Position numbers and translations under genes: made by a program
In this document: in pieces, positions 61,130-64,000 of the stretch
Position numbering within the stretch: position 1 is the first letter of the stretch
How the letters are laid out: each line of letters begins with the position of its first letter
The notes under the pieces: model-generated
The model's database searches: none
What the model was told of the DNA's origin: nothing
What the model saw: only the letters and a program-made list of their open reading frames with translations
Source of the DNA: an uncultured Bacteroides sp.
Lineage (GTDB): Bacteria; Bacteroidota; Bacteroidia; Bacteroidales; Bacteroidaceae
DNA: 64,000 nucleotides
Assembly (NCBI GenBank): GCA_949292025.1
Contig: CASEYC010000056.1
Span: 1-64,000, forward strand
Direction: 5' to 3'

Positions 61130-62794
61130 ATGGATTGGTTAAACAGTTTACTTTGGGACCCGTCCTCCGTAGCCCATATCGTGCTGCTCTATTCGTTCGT
61201 GATAGCGATAGGCGTCATGCTGGGCAAAATCAAGGTGGCGGGCATCTCGTTGGGCGTGACCTTCGTGCTCTTCATGGGCATCCTGATGGGGCACTTCGGC
61301 TTCACCGTTTCCACGCCCATCCTGCATTTCCTGCGTGAGTTCGGTCTGACGCTGTTCGTGTTCTGCATCGGCCTTCAGGTAGGTCCGTCGTTCTTCACGT
61401 CCTTCAAGAAGGGCGGCATGACGCTGAACCTGCTTGCGGTGCTGATCATTGTGCTCAACATCGCCGTGGCTCTCACCATTTACTTCATTGCCAACGGCCG
61501 TGTGGACCTGCCCATGATGGTGGGCATCCTCTATGGCGCAGTGACCAACACTCCCGGTCTTGGCGCCGCACAAGAGGCGCTGAACCAGTTGCACTACACG
61601 GGCGACCCCATCGCCCTGGGCTATGCCTGCGCTTACCCGCTGGGCGTGCTGGGCATCATCGGCTCCATCATCGCCATCCGCTACATCTTCCGCGTGGACT
61701 TCGCCAAGGAAGAGGCGCAACTGTCCCAAAACGAGGATGAGGAGAAGCAGAAGCCGCACATGATGACGCTGGAGGTGCGCAACGAGGCCATTGACGGCAA
61801 ACGCCTGCTCCAAGTGAAGCAATTCCTGGGCCGTCCGTTCGTCTGCTCGCGCCTGCGCCACGAAGGCCATGTCATCATCCCCGACCAGGACACTAAGTTC
61901 TGCCTGGGCGACCAGCTCTTCATGGTTTGCTCGGAGGAAGATGCCGAGGCCATCATCGCCTTCATCGGCAAGCAGGTCGAAGTGGATTGGGAACATCAGG
62001 ACCTGCCGGTGGTATCGCGCCGCGTCATCATCACCAAGTCCAACATCAACGGCAAGAAGCTGGGCGACATGCACTTCCGCAGTTCTTACGGCGTGACCGT
62101 CACCCGCATCACCCGTTCGGGCATGGAGCTGTTCGCCTCGCCCAACCTGACCCTGCAAGTGGGCGACCGCCTGATGGTAGTGGGTCGCGAGGACGCTGTG
62201 AACAGCGTGGGCCTCGTCTTGGGCAATCAGATGAAGAGCCTCAACACGCCGAACATTGTCACCATCTTCGTAGGTTTGTTCCTCGGCATCCTGGTGGGCA
62301 GCCTGCCCATCTCCTTCCCGGGTATGCCGACCCCCGTCAAACTGGGCTTGGCCGGCGGTCCGCTGGTGGTGGCCATCCTCATCGGACGCTTCGGATACAA
62401 AATGAAACTGGTGACCTACACCACCACGAGCGCCAACCTGATGCTGCGCGAGATTGGTCTTGTACTCTTCCTGGCCAGCGTGGGCATTGACGCGGGTGCG
62501 CAATTCGTGCAGACGGTGCTGCAAGGCGACGGACTGCTGTACGTGCTTTGGGGCTTCCTCATCACGGTCATCCCGCTGCTGGCGGTAGGCATCTTTGCCC
62601 GTGCTTATTATAAGGTGAACTACTTCATCCTGATGGGTGTCATCGGCGGTGCCACTACCGACCCTCCTGCATTGGCCTACTCCAACCAGGTGGCCGGCAA
62701 CCCGGCTCCGTCCGTGGGCTACTCCACCGTCTACCCGCTCACCATGTTCCTCCGCATCTTGGCGGGACAGATGATTCTGCTGACGATGATGTAA
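61130..62794 (+). CDS. AspT/YidE-family transporter with two RCK_C domains
   Basis: 554 residues. Five to six membrane helices (about 10-185), two cytosolic TrkA_C (RCK_C) domains (about 205-370), then five to six helices (about 385-554). AspT-Antiporter_domain features: [17 protein letters not shown] in the first half and [17 protein letters not shown] in the second, the paired repeat of this family. Known members exchange aspartate for alanine or dicarboxylates; here the substrate is unknown, but the location next to the propionate/succinate enzyme suggests a dicarboxylate. A terminator follows. Confidence 0.88.
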   Translation: MDWLNSLLWDPSSVAHIVLLYSFVIAIGVMLGKIKVAGISLGVTFVLFMGILMGHFGFTVSTPILHFLREFGLTLFVFCIGLQVGPSFFTSFKKGGMTLNLLAVLIIVLNIAVALTIYFIANGRVDLPMMVGILYGAVTNTPGLGAAQEALNQLHYTGDPIALGYACAYPLGVLGIIGSIIAIRYIFRVDFAKEEAQLSQNEDEEKQKPHMMTLEVRNEAIDGKRLLQVKQFLGRPFVCSRLRHEGHVIIPDQDTKFCLGDQLFMVCSEEDAEAIIAFIGKQVEVDWEHQDLPVVSRRVIITKSNINGKKLGDMHFRSSYGVTVTRITRSGMELFASPNLTLQVGDRLMVVGREDAVNSVGLVLGNQMKSLNTPNIVTIFVGLFLGILVGSLPISFPGMPTPVKLGLAGGPLVVAILIGRFGYKMKLVTYTTTSANLMLREIGLVLFLASVGIDAGAQFVQTVLQGDGLLYVLWGFLITVIPLLAVGIFARAYYKVNYFILMGVIGGATTDPPALAYSNQVAGNPAPSVGYSTVYPLTMFLRILAGQMILLTMM

Positions 62795-62823
62795 GGCCAG
62801 TGGCCTGACTCCATACTAAGAAA

Positions 62824-62866
62824 CCGGCTGCATTGCGGAACCTCCGCCGTGCAGCCGATTTCTTTT
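62824..62866 (+). terminator. Intrinsic terminator after the transporter gene
   Basis: CGGCTGCA (62824-62831) pairs with TGCAGCCG (62849-62856), with an inner GCGG/CCGC stem, followed by ATTTCTTTTT. Confidence 0.8.
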
Positions 62867-62886
62867 TGCAATGCCTCCGCGCGTAT

Positions 62887-63516
62887 TTAGAGCGACAGTT
62901 TCTTGCTCACAAATTCCTCAATGAAGTCCACCGTCCCCTCAATGCCCAAGACAGACGAGTCGATGCAGAGGTGATAGGACGCCGCGGCACCCCACGTTTT
63001 GTAACTGTAATAATTGTAATACTCCGAACGCTTCTTGTCGGCCTTGGCCATCATGCTTTCGGCCTCCTCATCGCTGATGCCGTGGATGCGGCGCAGGCGG
63101 GCGATGCGGTCCTCGCGGGTGGAGGAGATGAAGATGTTGGCGCAACGCGGATGCTCGCGCAGGATATAGTCGGCGCATCGCCCGACGAAAAGGCACGACT
63201 TCTCGGCAGCCAACCGGCGAATGACGTCGCTCTGCACCTTGAACAGGGAGTCGTTGCTCAGGCAATTGGTCGCGGGGATGGCCCCATCGGTAATAAACGG
63301 GAAGCGCATCCCGAACCAGCCGCCCATCAGCGTCTTGGCCGGACGCTCGTCGGCACGCTCGAAAAACTCGCTGCACAGGCCGCTTTCTTCGGATGCCAGC
63401 GTGATGAGTTCCTTGTCATAAAACGAGATGCCCAGACGGGCTGCCAGTTTCTCGCCTATCTCTCTGCCGCCACTACCCAGCTGGCGGCCAATGTTTACTA
63501 CAAAATTGTTGTCCAT
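62887..63516 (-). CDS. Cytidylate-kinase-like family protein
   Basis: 209 residues. P-loop-like GRQLGSGGREIGEKLA (10-25) and FYDKELITLA, then SCLFVGRCADYILRE and STREDRIARLR. This is the PF13189 type, related to Cmk but distinct; phosphate acceptor not established. Stands alone. Confidence 0.85.
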   Translation of the reverse strand: MDNNFVVNIGRQLGSGGREIGEKLAARLGISFYDKELITLASEESGLCSEFFERADERPAKTLMGGWFGMRFPFITDGAIPATNCLSNDSLFKVQSDVIRRLAAEKSCLFVGRCADYILREHPRCANIFISSTREDRIARLRRIHGISDEEAESMMAKADKKRSEYYNYYSYKTWGAAASYHLCIDSSVLGIEGTVDFIEEFVSKKLSL

Positions 63517-63666
63517 AGTCCAAATCCTTTGTGGTTTTGCTGAAACTTACGGTTTTTCAACGACAAATATACGCATTATTGGGGAATAAATGCAACTCCA
63601 TGCGGGGGATTTTTCCCAATCGGTTTCCATTTGTGCCTTTGGCATAATACAGCATATCCCCCGCCC

Positions 63667-63732
63667 GCGGGCGCAGGTACGCCTAAGCACGGACGGGGGT
63701 ACGCCTAAGCACGGGCGCAGATACCCCTAAGC
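63667..63732. repeat. 22-bp tandem repeats, locus 3 (three units, inverted)
   Basis: Units start at 63667, 63689 and 63711; on the minus strand they read GCTTAGGCGTACC or GCTTAGGGGTATC followed by a 9-base GC-rich tail. Same repeat as 30745-30832 and 48459-48546, in the opposite orientation. Confidence 0.82.
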
Positions 63733-63794
63733 AAACCCCTGGAAGCCATCAGGGAAACACGGGCGAAGTTGGCCGTAACTTTCCGGGGATGAAA

Positions 63795-63826
63795 TTTGCG
63801 TCTCCCCCTAATTTGCATTACCTTTG
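63795..63826 (+). promoter_or_regulatory. Promoter of the DUF5063 gene
   Basis: TTTG (63795-63798), 20-base spacer, TACCTTTG (63819-63826), 18 bases before the ATG. Confidence 0.68.
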
Positions 63827-63844
63827 CATATTAATTTGCGAAAT

Positions 63845-64000
63845 ATGGGAAAAGAAAGCCAAGTCATATTCGACCGCGACGTCATTGAGTTCGTCACCGT
63901 GGCCGCCGAGTTCTGCAAGTACCTGGAGCAGGCTGAAGGCAAGCAACGGACAACCTTCGTGGACACCACCCTGAAGATATTGCCCCTGCTCTACCTGAAA
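63845..64000 (+). CDS. DUF5063 protein, N-terminal part (cut by window edge)
   Basis: 52 codons from the ATG at 63845: MGKESQVIFDRDVIEFVTVA, then EFCKYLEQAE and FVDTTLKILPLLYLK. This matches the start of Bacteroides DUF5063 proteins, small helical proteins of unknown function usually encoded before a 3'-5' exonuclease gene. The C-terminus is outside the window. Confidence 0.7.
   Translation, partial: MGKESQVIFDRDVIEFVTVAAEFCKYLEQAEGKQRTTFVDTTLKILPLLYLK

Larger units (their letters stand above)
63517..63844. other. Intergenic region with 22-bp repeats and a promoter
   Basis: 328 bp without a gene between the kinase-like gene and the DUF5063 gene, both transcribed outwards. It contains the third 22-bp repeat array and, nearest the DUF5063 gene, a good promoter. 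The rest (63517-63660) is AT-rich and shows nothing definite. Confidence 0.6.

Overview
The window looks like a chromosomal segment of a high-GC member of the Bacteroidales, most likely Bacteroidaceae (Bacteroides, Phocaeicola or Mediterranea type). The reasons are two SusC/SusD pairs, promoters of the Bacteroidota form (TTTG, 19-20 bases, TAnnTTTG), the gene order uppS-bamA-ompH-ompH-murI, a two-subunit methylmalonyl-CoA mutase, and many families typical of gut Bacteroides (GH92, GH125, GH109, BACON, DUF6242, DUF2130, DUF5063). Genus and species were not tested.

Layout. 1-127 is the cut N-terminus of an ISAs1-type transposase. 536-19834 is a co-directional polysaccharide utilization locus (PUL1): PI-PLC-like phospholipase, ROK sugar kinase, SusC, SusD, GH92 alpha-mannosidase with a PA14 module, endonuclease/exonuclease/phosphatase protein, alkaline phosphatase, trehalase/GH63-like hydrolase, GH125 alpha-1,6-mannosidase, GH20 beta-hexosaminidase, and a metallophosphoesterase with the same kind of PA14 module. 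A XylR-like regulator (19845-21017, minus) lies between it and PUL2 (21232-30637, minus): ECF sigma factor, FecR anti-sigma, STN-type SusC, SusD, BACON plus F5/8 lipoprotein, and a GH109-type enzyme. From 30831 to about 42753 there is housekeeping on the minus strand: murI, two ompH, bamA, uppS, a DUF6242 lipoprotein, ribD, a zinc-ribbon membrane protein, a U32 peptidase and metA. 42754-48400 is an accessory patch with lower GC in places: a DUF3990/DUF3791-like toxin-antitoxin pair, an LRR lipoprotein, a TPR membrane protein and an AAA-ATPase/nuclease. 48655-52807 holds prmC, recX, pyrE, an SRPBCC protein, argH, tRNA-Gly and tRNA-Leu. The rest carries a TIM-barrel glycosidase-like protein, DUF2130, an Rpn-family nuclease, the methylmalonyl-CoA mutase operon, an AspT/YidE-type transporter, a cytidylate-kinase-like protein and the start of a DUF5063 gene.

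Main idea. PUL1 combines four phosphoester-cleaving enzymes with alpha-1,2-type and alpha-1,6-mannosidases and a beta-HexNAcase. That combination fits a phosphorylated, mannose-rich, HexNAc-bearing glycan. The glycan core of GPI anchors fits best on paper; phosphomannan and phosphorylated N-glycans are the alternatives. This is inference from families and residues, not a demonstrated pathway.

Non-coding signals are also rich: a candidate antisense RNA over the start of the PUL2 susC, a possible leader RNA or sRNA upstream of methylmalonyl-CoA mutase, a second small RNA unit near 56.5 kb, a 22-bp intergenic tandem repeat present at three distant sites, and a family of palindromic intergenic elements with interchangeable cores.
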